In this document: positions 32,500 through 42,276 of the stretch, piece after piece
Layout of the letters: each line of letters starts with the position of its first letter
Position numbering within the stretch: position 1 is the first letter of the stretch
Program-made: the position numbers and the translations under genes
NCBI GenBank assembly: GCA_002224055.1
Contig: AZLU01000034.1
Coordinates: 1 to 42,276 of the forward strand
Direction: 5' to 3'
Source of the DNA: Pezizomycotina sp. ARF18
Taxonomy: Eukaryota > Ascomycota
DNA: 42,276 bases
The notes under the pieces: model-generated
Seen by the model: the letters and a program-made list of their open reading frames with translations, nothing else
Told to the model about the DNA's origin: nothing
The model's database searches: none

Positions 32500-32756
32500 G
32501 GCGGCAGCGCCAGCTACTACTAGGCCATTGGAGTAGTTTTCTAGTCTGTTTATCAAACTACATAGTAACTACCTGTTCTACCCGCGGCAAATAAACCTTA
32601 CTCAAATCACGCTGTCTACCCAGAATAGCTTCCGGATTTTCAAAGGATCTACTTCGGAGCGAGTTTAGCTGATTTCCTTCCAGGTTGTTCTGACCCAGGG
32701 TCTCTTGGTGCTAGTGCTGGATGACTTTTTTTTTCATCCTTCGTTGCTTATACTTA

Positions 32757-32806
32757 AAAACTGCTATCGTATATACTGGGACCGTGCTGAGATAGATAGC
32801 AGTTTT
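32757..32806. repeat. 12-bp perfect inverted repeat
   Basis: AAAACTGCTATC at 32757-32768 and its exact complement GATAGCAGTTTT at 32795-32806, with a 26-nt loop. Confidence 0.85.
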
Positions 32807-33246
32807 GTTCTACATAATCAGATCTAAAGAACTTGAAGCTTTCGCTGCACTTTCATAGGGAAGGAACCAAGCTCATGAGATAACGTGGTTATCAGGAATT
32901 CCTTATGAGCGACACAGCCCGTCGGGCTTTTAAGATCGTAAGCGATAGCTTAGGTTAATAATGAGGTTTCTGTGATCTTAAATATGGGTATATCTTATCA
33001 TTTAGGCAGTGAAGGAAGTAGTTCTGTCGTTGATTAATAAATATTCCGTCATCGAAAGACTAGTGAGTCCTCCATCGTCTAAATCAATACAAGCCTAGTC
33101 TCAGGTACGAAAGATACCACTAGTGTATATATGAATGAAATCTATTCTATCAGGATTCTATTCTATAGGGGTTTATATAACTACAACTTCAAGCTAACAC
33201 TGCTTTCACAAGCCATCGAATCTAAACATGTCTAATTGACACGAAC

Positions 33247-33990
33247 CTACTTCCTGCTAGCGGTCTGAGCGCCGTTGAAGGTCCTGTAGACCCAGACGTT
33301 ATAACAGCCAGAGCGGCCGTTATCCCAAACACCGTTCTGAGCCCAGTTGAGCGCGAGGTTCTGCTGCGACCTGTTCTGAGAATAGGTCGGGCAGATGTAG
33401 AACTGGTTGGAGTTCCAGCCCTTAGAGAGCCTGCCGGACTGGTCGAACGACAGGTCGCCGCTGAAGGCCATGCGGGAGAAGCCGTCAGTGTAGCCGACGA
33501 CGAAGGGCACGGCGCCGACCCGGCCAGAGTCCTGGGTGGGTACAATCTGGAAACCACCGTACTGGTTGCCGTACTGCAGGAATCCGGATCCGCGCTGGCT
33601 GTTGGAGCTGTACTCAAGGAGAAAGAGTCGGGGTACTGGTCGGTATTGAGGCGGAGCATGCTCACGCCGGCGTTGAAGTCGGGAGAGACTTGGAGGTAGG
33701 GGTACTGACCGCTATGGGAAGGGATAAGATGTCAGTGAATGTAACTTGAGAGGATCGATTACAATGGAATTTATCACTGCGGAGGCTTTTGTTACTTACT
33801 GCCATCCGCTACGGCGTCCAGCGTCGACCGGGACGACGTAGAGGGAAAAGGTCTGGCTGCCCCAAGGGCCACCGTTCGGGGGCGGCGGCGGAGGAGGGTT
33901 GCCGCTCTTCTTGTGCTCAGTTGCTTCTTTGGATGGAGCAGCACTGACAACAGCCAGGAGGGCAGTGAAAATGGCAGCGGAGAACTTCAT
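33247..33990 (-). CDS. Secreted PhiA-like cell-wall protein, one frame break
   Basis: ATG 33990 opens a clear signal peptide (MKFSAAIFTALLAVVSAAP, cleavage likely near residue 18-19), then a basic segment and a Pro run (GNPPPPPPPNGG). Intron 33799-33712 starts GTAAGT and ends ATAG, giving WHGQYPYLQVSPDFNAGVSM across the splice. One base is missing near 33617 (FSL then EYSS, fits GG read as G). The rest reads SGFLQYGNQYGGFQIVPTQD, GRVGAVPFVVGYTDGFSRMA, FSGDLSFDQSGRL, NSNQFYICPTYSQN and SGCYNVWVYRTF to the TAG at 33247; about 218 residues in all. The GDLSFD...FYICP...C..VWV pattern resembles the PhiA cell-wall family of Aspergillus; this assignment is from memory of the family and moderate at best. 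It is extracellular. A TATA box is at 34135-34142. Confidence 0.72.
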
Positions 33991-34134
33991 ATCGTTTAAA
34001 CTAGGAATCAAGAGGATGCAGGAGCCTATAGATGAGAGGATATAGCAGTGGAAGCTTCAAGTTGAGGATATCTGGTTGCAGTGTTGGTTGGTTTGGACGA
34101 TTGTGAATTCGGTCTTCGGGGCGAAACGGGTTTC

Positions 34135-34142
34135 TTTTTATA
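34135..34142 (-). promoter_or_regulatory. TATA box of the PhiA-like gene
   Basis: The minus strand reads CCTATAAAAAGA about 150 bp upstream of the ATG at 33990. Confidence 0.5.
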
Positions 34143-37100
34143 GGCATTTCTACGATGTTTTGAATCATTTCATGAAGCTGAATTCCTGTTCATGAGATAG
34201 AGGCCTCCGCTTCTCTGAAGATACAACCGCAAGGCAAGAAGGCCAAGTTTGATTACCTTAAAAGGCGTCAACTCAAGAAACACCAAGAAGTCTGTGAGCT
34301 TCCTGTATCGACAAAAATGTTTACAAAGGCCTTCTGTTTGTGATATGTTCTCCTTCAAACAAACTGAGGAAATATACCATCGAAGGATTTCTGGAAACTT
34401 GAAGAATCCTCAACGGACTGGACAATCACGCCAGTAAACCCATTTATCATCGGAGACTGCAGGTATGTAGCTGAAGAATCCCGGGATCAAGAGCCAGTAT
34501 ATACTCAAGTTGGGATGATAAACCGTGTCGCTTGCCCTCTTCGGCATAGCGCACCATGGAACCATGGTTGCTATCCGATTTGGTAGGTAATTATTGTCCG
34601 ATGTCCGAAGAATACGATGATGGCGATCCGGATCGAAATCAAACGACCGGCGATCATTTTAGGCAAGTTAGGGCTAGCACTATTGGCATTGGGTTTTCCC
34701 GCATCAGGCTCAGTATTCACGTTCGTAATGGGCCGTGCATTCCAGGCTTTTCAACGGTTTTAGTTTGCCTAAAGACCGAGAATAACTAATCGGTTTCCGA
34801 AACTGTGAACGATGATCAGCTAAATTAGCGGCTTATAGACGATGGATACCAAATCCTAGCCATTCTCACTATTCTATGAACAACGAGTCAGGTTAGGGCT
34901 TTGAGACTGGATTGCCTACCCTTGGAATATTGAATGATCTTGTAAGTCCTTACCAGCAAGGTGTTATTAATTCCCATCAATCGAGGCTATGGATATTTTC
35001 TTCCAGTCAGAAAATAACGGGAAGACCGTTTCTTCCGAGGAACTGATCGACATCATCGATCATTGAATGTTCTGGAAGCTCATATGGAGATTTTTCAAAG
35101 GACCTATAACCAAAGACTAGATATAAAGGCAGAGATGCTCGTCGCGAAAGACCATCCAGAGTCTCCCTAAATGCTCTGTATATAAACAGATATTCCGAGT
35201 GCAGAAGTTACGGGGCATTCCGACTCGAAAACGCAACATTAGACTCTCCGTTCCTTTCTGTATTATTTTTAAACGATATACAGACTGGATTCGTTCAATC
35301 TACATTTTGAGGGTGCTAGTGCTCACTAGTTTTATTCTTGGCGAACTAGTGCAGTTATTATTACCAGTAACCCTTTCGCTACCAGTTACTCTTTCAAAAC
35401 AGACAGAGTCGATGGCGCTAAATCGACGTTCAGATGTTTCCTTTTCCGTTTCCGGGTCTGCCCTTAGTAGCTCCCTTAATCCGTATCTCGTTCCGCACTC
35501 TTCGGTGCCTGGGACCTCGAACCATAGCAAATGCCTCGTTGAAATGGCCATCATCATGATCTTACCCTCCAAAGCTATGAACGGACGGAACAAGACTAAA
35601 GATACAAGTGCTCCTTACATATTTGCCCAGAGGCCAAGTTACGCTTCCATAGACTTACACACGCTCTTAGCGATGTTCACTTGCTTTGATATCTGTCTAG
35701 ATTCAGTTACGATATTACGTTTATAACTATCCGAGTATAAACATCACGCATTACAAGTGCATTCTTGCATCCTTTCAAAGTTTGAGGTTACTCCTACCAC
35801 TCGTTTGTGAAAACAAGGTCATCGATAGCATACTAAAGCCCTCCCATTGGGTTTGTAATGACAGGATTAATACGCCATTCTGATGATAATCTCGTAATTC
35901 CGGAGAAATATATACGGTTTCCGTATTACTAGCTCCAGTGTTATACGTTATCTTGGTATATACCAGGGCCACCGCTATCTGTGGCAAATCATCTCATTGT
36001 CCGCTTGCCATCCTCTGCCAGTTGTATCAATTAAGCCCGGCTATGGATCCCAACTTAAGCCTATTGGATATAGTCGTTTCCAGGAAGTAAAAGTCTGTGA
36101 TTTGAACATTGCCTGGTTCTCTAAGGAGACAAACCAGCGATGTAAGGCGAGCTAGTAAAGCCTGGAGAAGAAGCCCATAGAATGCATAGTACTCGCCATG
36201 TATTAGGTGATTCTTTGAGGGCACACTAATCAAGAATATCCACAAAGGTGGATCCAATGACAGCGACCTCCGCTGATTTCAGATTGCGGCACATACAACA
36301 TACTGGACGGTGGCCATTTCTCAGATAAGGAGCCAGCACGCCTAATATCGATGACTCCAGTAGGATTTCCCGGTGTCTCTACGTAGAGAAACTGTTTCCG
36401 TTGTACTCGCAACCTCCGAAACCAGAACTATAAGGCAGGACGGCGAGCAACGGAGGGCTCAGAATGACATACCGAGCCGAGAATTGGCCACTCTGATTTA
36501 CTCAACCTACAGCTTTTAAAAGGCTTGATTATGTTACGTTTGCAAACAATTTACAATACATTATCGAAGCCCCTTCTTGTATTTACTCTTCATGAATGGG
36601 CTGCATGAAAGTCTCCTTCTTTTCCGAGCTTTTTGCCAATAGGGTTTCTCCGAAATGTACATGCTGTCAGAAATACAGATGATCGCCAGGCACTGTAGCC
36701 CTCTATATTAAGTATTCTCTCGCAAAATTGGATCGACAATGCACCAAATTCGCAAAAGAAAAACCGGGTTTACATTTAGTAGAAAACGCCTCTTGGGAGT
36801 TTTCTTTTAGCCCGAATTGTTTGAAACTGTCGTCTCCACAACCCACAATGGTACCTTCTTATTATTGCCTTAGGCAGCCAAGAGTTTCATTAGCAATATA
36901 ACAATTGATTTCTCCTTCGGCGATGAGTTGGAAACAAAAGGCGATGTTGGATCGGTCGGGCTATTGCCTCGCGAGCGAACATGAATCGCGGAACTTATCG
37001 ATGTTATATTTCGTATTAGTAAATGGGATCGCCCGAAAGTTTCATTTTCTCGCGGGGATAAAAAGTTACTCTGGGAAGTCTTGAGTACGGAAATCGCGGC

Positions 37101-38023
37101 CAATATTGTATCCAACCGCAATGGCTTCCTTTCCGAACTTCCCGGGCCGTGCTTTTAGGCGAGGAGCCCGGGTATGTAACACGTATTGCCTCTTTTCATG
37201 CTATAGTTCGTCCAAAGATATTCCCGGTCACGACGATTTCCAAGCTTATGCAGTCGTGATCTCGACGAGTAGATAGTCTGGAACGAATGTTAGAGTGTAA
37301 CTGTAAAAATGGGATAGATACTGCTCTAGATCCTGTAATCTGGTCTCTCCGTTTTCCGTTACTAGATAGTATCGGCCCATTTCAATCCACCAACAACAAA
37401 GAAAATAGCATTTGCGATGTGCATCATTGATAAACAAAGGCCAACATAAACGAGACAAGACAAAGAAGGGAATATCACGATCAAAGAAGAGCAAGAAAGT
37501 GGAGCATCTAGACCTTTTGACACAATATTGTCTCTGTTGTGCATGCAAAAGAGAAAAAAAAAATCAAGGATGTCTTGCAGCGATGGCCAGTAAGCGGACT
37601 GGTTTTGTAAGAGCATGTTAGATTTCGGTTCCTTCGATCCACCCTAGTCCGTATCCGGGAAATCTCCTTGCTTAACGAGAGCCTTTACCGCCCCCCACTA
37701 CCTCCACCTACACAAGAACACAGCTCACTGCAGCTCGCAGCTCTTCTTTCAAGAAAAATCAAGACTTGTGTATTGTGGTGTAATGGCTGCATCGGGCTCG
37801 GCGCCACCCTGTTTCGAAAAAAATGGAAGCGAGAGGGTGTGGAAGATAAAGGAATATGGGGGCCCAACAGGAGATTCAATGAATGAGGAGAATACTACAT
37901 AATTCTAAAATACCCGGATTGACAAATCCCTTCGTTCTACAAGAAGCAGGTTCGATCGACAATATGGTTTGCTGCGACCGTTGAACTCATTCGATCTCCC
38001 GTTTTCTTGTGTTTTCTTTGCGA
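34143..38023. other. Long ORF-poor stretch
   Basis: About 3.9 kb without a convincing gene. The largest ORF (175 codons, 35199-35726) has no recognisable domain. No RIP signature, tandem repeat or RNA gene was seen. Confidence 0.45.
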
Positions 38024-39592
38024 ATGTCTGTGACGGCGACTGTTCCAACTGTCGTCGTGCCTACGAACCAGGCTGAAATCGACGCTCTCCTTTACTTCGG
38101 TCTCTTCGTCTCCTCGATCACATACCCGAGTCTACCAATGGCGGAAGCCTTGCGAAGGGTTGCTAGCAATGAATCCGACCTGAACATCACCGGCCGCGGC
38201 ACGGACGCCGGCCACGTCTCTCTGTTAACGACGAATTTCAGCGAACGACTACATACTACCATACGCCTAATCGACCATCTACTCACGATATCATCCTATA
38301 AGCTTCTTACAGGGTTCGTTGTTGTCGGGGACGCATAGCCGTTCTTGCTGTTTGCCTAAGGTTGTACGCCAGAGCAAAAGTGCTGGGAAGGATCAGAGCG
38401 GATTACATATGGGCGCCGTATCAGCCGTACGTTTACACTTCCACTGTATAACGGATTATCAAAGATTTGAAGGAAATGAGTTCGAGTTTACACTATAGGT
38501 CTTCTGCTTCTCGATTATGTGCTATTACACCGTGGGTAAGTCGCTATCTCAATTTCTAATACCCCTTCATCCATATTTCCAATTTCCCTTAGTCCAAGCC
38601 ATTGTGGATGAAATTTAGACTAACGATGAAATCTTGTTAGCATTCACCTGGGGTATGTTCCACAAAGTCCCTCGATTCCGCTCTTCCGACTTATTTTGCC
38701 GAAGATACTTTTCGCTTATAATGTGACTGTTCATGTTTTAGCAAGTCGGGCATCACATATACGATATCTCTTTAAGGAATACTCTCGCTTCCTGTACCTG
38801 CTACTCGCTGGGAAGCTATCTTCGCTCTTGGCCTGGCGCCCGTCAAATGACTTTCTTGGTCTTCTACTATTCTCTATCACCGGATAAAGGCTACCGAAGA
38901 CAAGTCATCGCCGCCGGCGTGTGCTCTCTATCGTCTTGTCTATGACGGGGTTATTAGGGATGATACTTCAATGCGACCATACAACTACTGGGATTCATAT
39001 ATTCCAAATGAAATGCTCGACAAGTCAAGTTTTTCACTCTCTGGGGTTCCTTACCATCATTTCCGATTCTGGATATTGTATGTATTTCTTCGCGCTTCAC
39101 ATTTATGACTCGATTTGGATTAACCATTCATGTCACCTAATTTACCAGACTCTTCCAATCGCCAGGTTGCAAACTCGACATGAAGAAAAAGGAAAAATAC
39201 TACGTATGGAATGTTCGCTGCTGGTGGCCTGTAAAGTCGACAGCTCGCTATCTCTTGATTGTCCGTTTATGCCTGAGACTAATCAAATGCCAGTATCTGT
39301 ATCGCAGCATATTTCGGGTCATAGAGTTGAACAATGCGGCCAGTAAGAGATATATATAATGCTATAACACCCGCTGCTCTATTTGCCATGTAAGTACAGT
39401 AGTTGTACCATGTTAATTGAATCCCTAGACAGTCTATATACTAACCATAATTATAGCGTCGAACTTGGCCTTGGTTTGATGATTTCCTGCCTCCCGCCTC
39501 AAACCCTTATCGTCGGCCACGTACAACCTCACATTCAAGAACGCTGTCGGCTATCTACCCAGCATCGTTATCAAGAGTATAAGGTTCAGTAG
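38024..39592 (+). pseudogene. PTH11-like/fungal-rhodopsin membrane protein 4, frame-disrupted
   Basis: ATG 38024 opens MSVTATVPTVVVPTNQAEID. Family landmarks follow in order but in different frames: AVLAVCLRLYARAKVLGRIR then ADY (38340-38420; the Arg-rich loop after TM1), possible donors GTACGT (about 38429) and GTAAGT (about 38533), TFLVFYYSLSPDKGYRRQVI (about 38850-38915; TM4 with the FYY-LSP pattern), ILQCD (about 38965), TLPIARLQTRHEEKGKI after an acceptor CCAG near 39148 (the LP...LQ-R-K loop), and ELGLGLMISCLPPQTLIVGH (about 39465-39525; the conserved E...CLP motif of TM7). Frame changes are needed near 38333 and elsewhere, and exact exons are uncertain. The ordered motifs make the family assignment reasonable; whether the gene works is unclear. 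Confidence 0.62.
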
Positions 39593-40704
39593 CAAGAGAA
39601 ATTCGCTAAGTAAAAGGGGCGTATCCATTAAGCCACTACCATCGATCCAACTCTCATGGATCCAACGCGGATGGAGACTAGATATACCACTGCCATGACG
39701 GTCGATATATCTAAACCGGAAGCCTGCTATACGGTGGGACCAGGCCCCACCAGTTCGAGGGACGAGTCTGGTGACATAACGTTTAACCTATTTTTGTCTT
39801 CCCTGCTTAGGTGTTTTAAAATCATAGGCGCTCAAGTGTGTTAATCCTTAATTATAATCCTTGTTTCTTTTCGTACTACAGTTGACATTCCTCCCGGTTT
39901 ATATTTCTCTCAAGGCCATTTGTAAATAATACATTGCGTTTGTACATTATTGTAGCATCGTCATTAGGTTGTAAATTTCACTTTGCAGGCATATGTCAGT
40001 GTGGGTCATCAGAATATAATTTGTACATAGCAATATTGTAACATAGCATTAGACGGGTTTAGTCATCCTATTACCTATAAAAATCATTACTATGACTTCT
40101 AATATTCTTAATTAGATGTCGTAATTAAATGAAGCACAAAGACCTAGCTTCCGACAAGAGTTAATGCTTGACACCTCGTTTCCGACCATATCGATTTGGC
40201 CGACTGTTATTTCCCACATGCAGCTTCCGTGTATCCCTGATATCAATATGACCTCTTTCCCGACGTATAGAACCACTCGCTACTGACCTCGCTTTCGAGC
40301 CCGCTTCGCTGGGGGTATCAGCGTGTGCAGTGGCTCTTACGGCTTATCATACCTTGATCTTCGTACATGTCCATTGAATTGAATGTATGCATGTAAGCAA
40401 TTAGTGAAGCACACGTCAGTGAGCAATCTATGTCTGTCCATGAGCATCTTATGGTCTAAAGAGCTTTAGCACACCTTCACGCTCGTGGAGGAAATATCTA
40501 GAGGACCCTCTCCTACAATCAGGAGAAGCCAATTTATCGTCAGCAGTAGATGAGATTTGATTAATCTCAAATGATAGCGTCCGAAGAGTTTACTCGGTCC
40601 ACACAGCATGGATGTTGCTCCGTCATCACTTCAAGTCCATGAGCAGAAAACGTTAGCGTTTAAGCTTTTTGCTAGTCTTCTCAGAGAGGGGAATAAGATA
40701 ATAC
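39593..40704. other. Intergenic
   Basis: AT-rich near 39850-40140, with no convincing ORF and no repeat recognised. Confidence 0.45.
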
Positions 40705-40949
40705 CTTGAAAATGCAAAGAATCCAAGCTTGCGCCTCGCCGACGTCATTAACACCACGAACGTAGCCTTTTTCTTCCAGATCGATGTAGATATCCATTTT
40801 ACCATTCTTTGCTTGGAAGATTGTCGGTTTCTTCGTGAGTGACGACGGCGCTTGCCTTCGAGATAAGCTTTCACCCTGCGCATTGAAGGTCATCTTCGAG
40901 GCGAACGAGCGTAGAGGGATGTAAAGGTTTCGCTCTTTGGCTTCGACTC
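40705..40949 (-). CDS. Putative internal exon of an unrecognised gene
   Basis: On the minus strand an uninterrupted frame runs from an acceptor-like ACTCAG (just right of 40949) to a donor-like AAG|GTATTA (just left of 40705). It reads VEAKERNLYIPLRSFASKMT, FNAQGESLSRRQAPSSLTKK, PTIFQAKNGKMDIYIDLEEK and GYVRGVNDVGEAQAWILCIF. The composition is protein-like and both ends have splice consensus, but neighbouring exons were not found and no family is recognised. It may equally be a gene fragment. Confidence 0.35.
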
Positions 40950-42276
40950 CTGAGTGTTAATGACTTGAAGCGACAGTATTTCTTGCTGTCGAGTCTACTT
41001 GGAAATAACTGGTTTAATCACAGTATTAGTGAAAAGCTACCTAAAAAAGAAGATTGTTAGCGCGGCCTGAAGTTGTGGACTTTTCGGTGCTATGGTCTTA
41101 AAATGACATACTTCGTGAGAAACTGTAGATTAAGGAGCGTCGGATCTAGCTGTTGACTATATCTTCGGGTCGAGAATCAGCGTCTACGCGCTGCTGCGAA
41201 AGGATGGGCAGAGCAACCCCTTTTCAAGGACCGTAAGAAAAGCTTCCGTTGGAGTGTCGTCACTGCTTCAAATCCGTTAGAACCAAGCCCACACTGCACA
41301 GATTGATCCCAGCTCTTGAGCGTACCAAATGACGTACGGACGATCTGCTCGTCGTTCCCGTGTTATCCTCTCCAGACCCGCGGTGTCCTGGGTACTTTGA
41401 ACTCTCGAATAGACAAATTTGGCTCGATTTATTCTGGTTCTCTGTATGCGGAATCGGCCTTAGCAATCTCTGCTTTCTGAAAAGGAAATTATGGGAGAAC
41501 TTTCTGGAGAGATCTAACACTTCAGAATTTTCTCCTCCTCTACTACCGGTAGTTTATTCGTTTGCACAACGCTCGTAGAACCCAAGAGCATCTAGCGTTA
41601 GGCTTGTTAGCAAGCTGGCTCGAGACTACCTGATCATGAGGTTACGAATGCTACCCACCTTCTTTGCCAAGAACTAAGACATAGCGTGTAATCCTGGAAT
41701 ATCCTTCCGATTGTCTCTCCTCGCAGCCTTCATGATTCAAATGGACAAAGTCCATGACGTCCTGTATACCGGACTCATTGGAAATAAGGCCTGTTCGCTT
41801 GTAGTACGTCAATTGCTATTCGGTCAACGACAGCACAACATCTAATTATTGGTAAACCTGGTGTTGGCGCCGCAGATATTCCTGAGGTATATCTGTATTC
41901 CTTTACGTGGAAGGCGCTGATCATGGTAGGCGTCGTTGATGACGGTTTCTCCTCAAACTCGGCGCAGTGACGAAAATGAGAAGGCATTCAGGATCCGTAG
42001 GCCGCAGCGGAGCCGGGGTTCGATGTGGGTGGCGTATTGCCTGTTGGACACGAGACTCGAACTCGATACATGGGCTGTCCACGTCAATCTCGAAGGGAGG
42101 GATTCAGTGGAAGATTGATTGCTGGTTGATTCAGTCGTCGGCAGCGGTTAGCGATCTCGCTGTACGAGCTAAAGAAGAGGTGGTCACTAACAGCTTTGTG
42201 CGATTTGGTCACGTCGTTTCCACTTAAGAACAATCCGCCGGCGTTTGCTGCCCCAGAGTTTCCAGGATAGATTCGT
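40950..42276. other. Unassigned right end of the window
   Basis: ORFs of 60-90 codons occur on both strands, including a GC-richer block from 41940 to 42227, but none shows a recognisable domain. A gene continuing past the right edge cannot be excluded. Confidence 0.4.

Larger units (their letters stand above)
29601..33246. other. Long ORF-poor stretch
   Basis: About 3.6 kb with no recognisable gene. A 178-codon minus ORF at 29662-30198 has no domain. The stretch also contains a C15 run (32485-32499) and a 12-bp inverted repeat (32757-32806). Confidence 0.45.

Noticed and set aside
35199-35726. 175-codon plus ORF
   Set aside because: No recognisable domain. One hydrophobic stretch only, and an antisense ORF overlaps it. 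Not enough to call a gene.

Overview
The window reads as nuclear DNA of a filamentous ascomycete (Pezizomycotina). Supporting signs are short spliceosomal introns of about 55-90 bp with GTAAGT-type donors, TATA boxes upstream of small genes, several PTH11-like/fungal-rhodopsin membrane proteins, an MFS sugar-porter gene, and a Copia retrotransposon rewritten by RIP (repeat-induced point mutation). A placement in Leotiomycetes is only a guess. No rRNA, tRNA, CRISPR array or telomere repeat was seen. The window is gene-poor: about ten recognisable genes lie between long stretches without convincing ORFs.

Layout. 0.76-1.34 kb: a Cys/Lys-rich metallothionein-like gene broken across three frames. 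2.27-7.13 kb: one full-length Ty1/Copia element on the minus strand, with both LTRs, a 5-bp TATCC target duplication, a polypurine tract and a primer site matching the anticodon arm of initiator Met-tRNA. Its interior is heavily RIP-mutated, but the outer part of each LTR is not. 8.9-14.15 kb: a tandemly duplicated module. Each copy has a small minus-strand orphan gene, a spacer rich in a bipartite TTTTCTTTTTCGC...TCGC motif, and a plus-strand gene beginning MPKERKSKTLNYAKCSQC. The right-hand plus gene continues into two tandem Zn2Cys6-like clusters, a helical region and ankyrin repeats; the left-hand one is cut off just inside exon 2. 14.8-15.5 kb: a MYND-finger gene (minus). 19.5-21.3 kb: an MFS sugar/quinate-type transporter (plus). 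22.1-39.6 kb: four PTH11-like seven-TM genes (22.1-22.9 minus, 24.1-25.7 plus, 28.3-29.6 minus, 38.0-39.6 plus) and a secreted PhiA-like protein (33.2-34.0 minus).

Most of the conserved genes carry single-base frame breaks, and most can be explained by one missing base in a run of 2-8 identical bases. The two LTRs of the Copia element also differ by small indels. The 28.3-29.6 kb gene splices into one uninterrupted 349-residue protein. The breaks may therefore be assembly or base-calling deletions, true decay, or both; the reads would decide.

The best candidate for something undescribed is the 8.9-14.15 kb module. It is a tandemly duplicated divergent gene pair with a shared motif-rich spacer and a protein with two zinc clusters of identical spacing, each split by an intron immediately before its third cysteine, fused to ankyrin repeats. 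That architecture would fit a DNA-binding or sensing protein, but this is inference.
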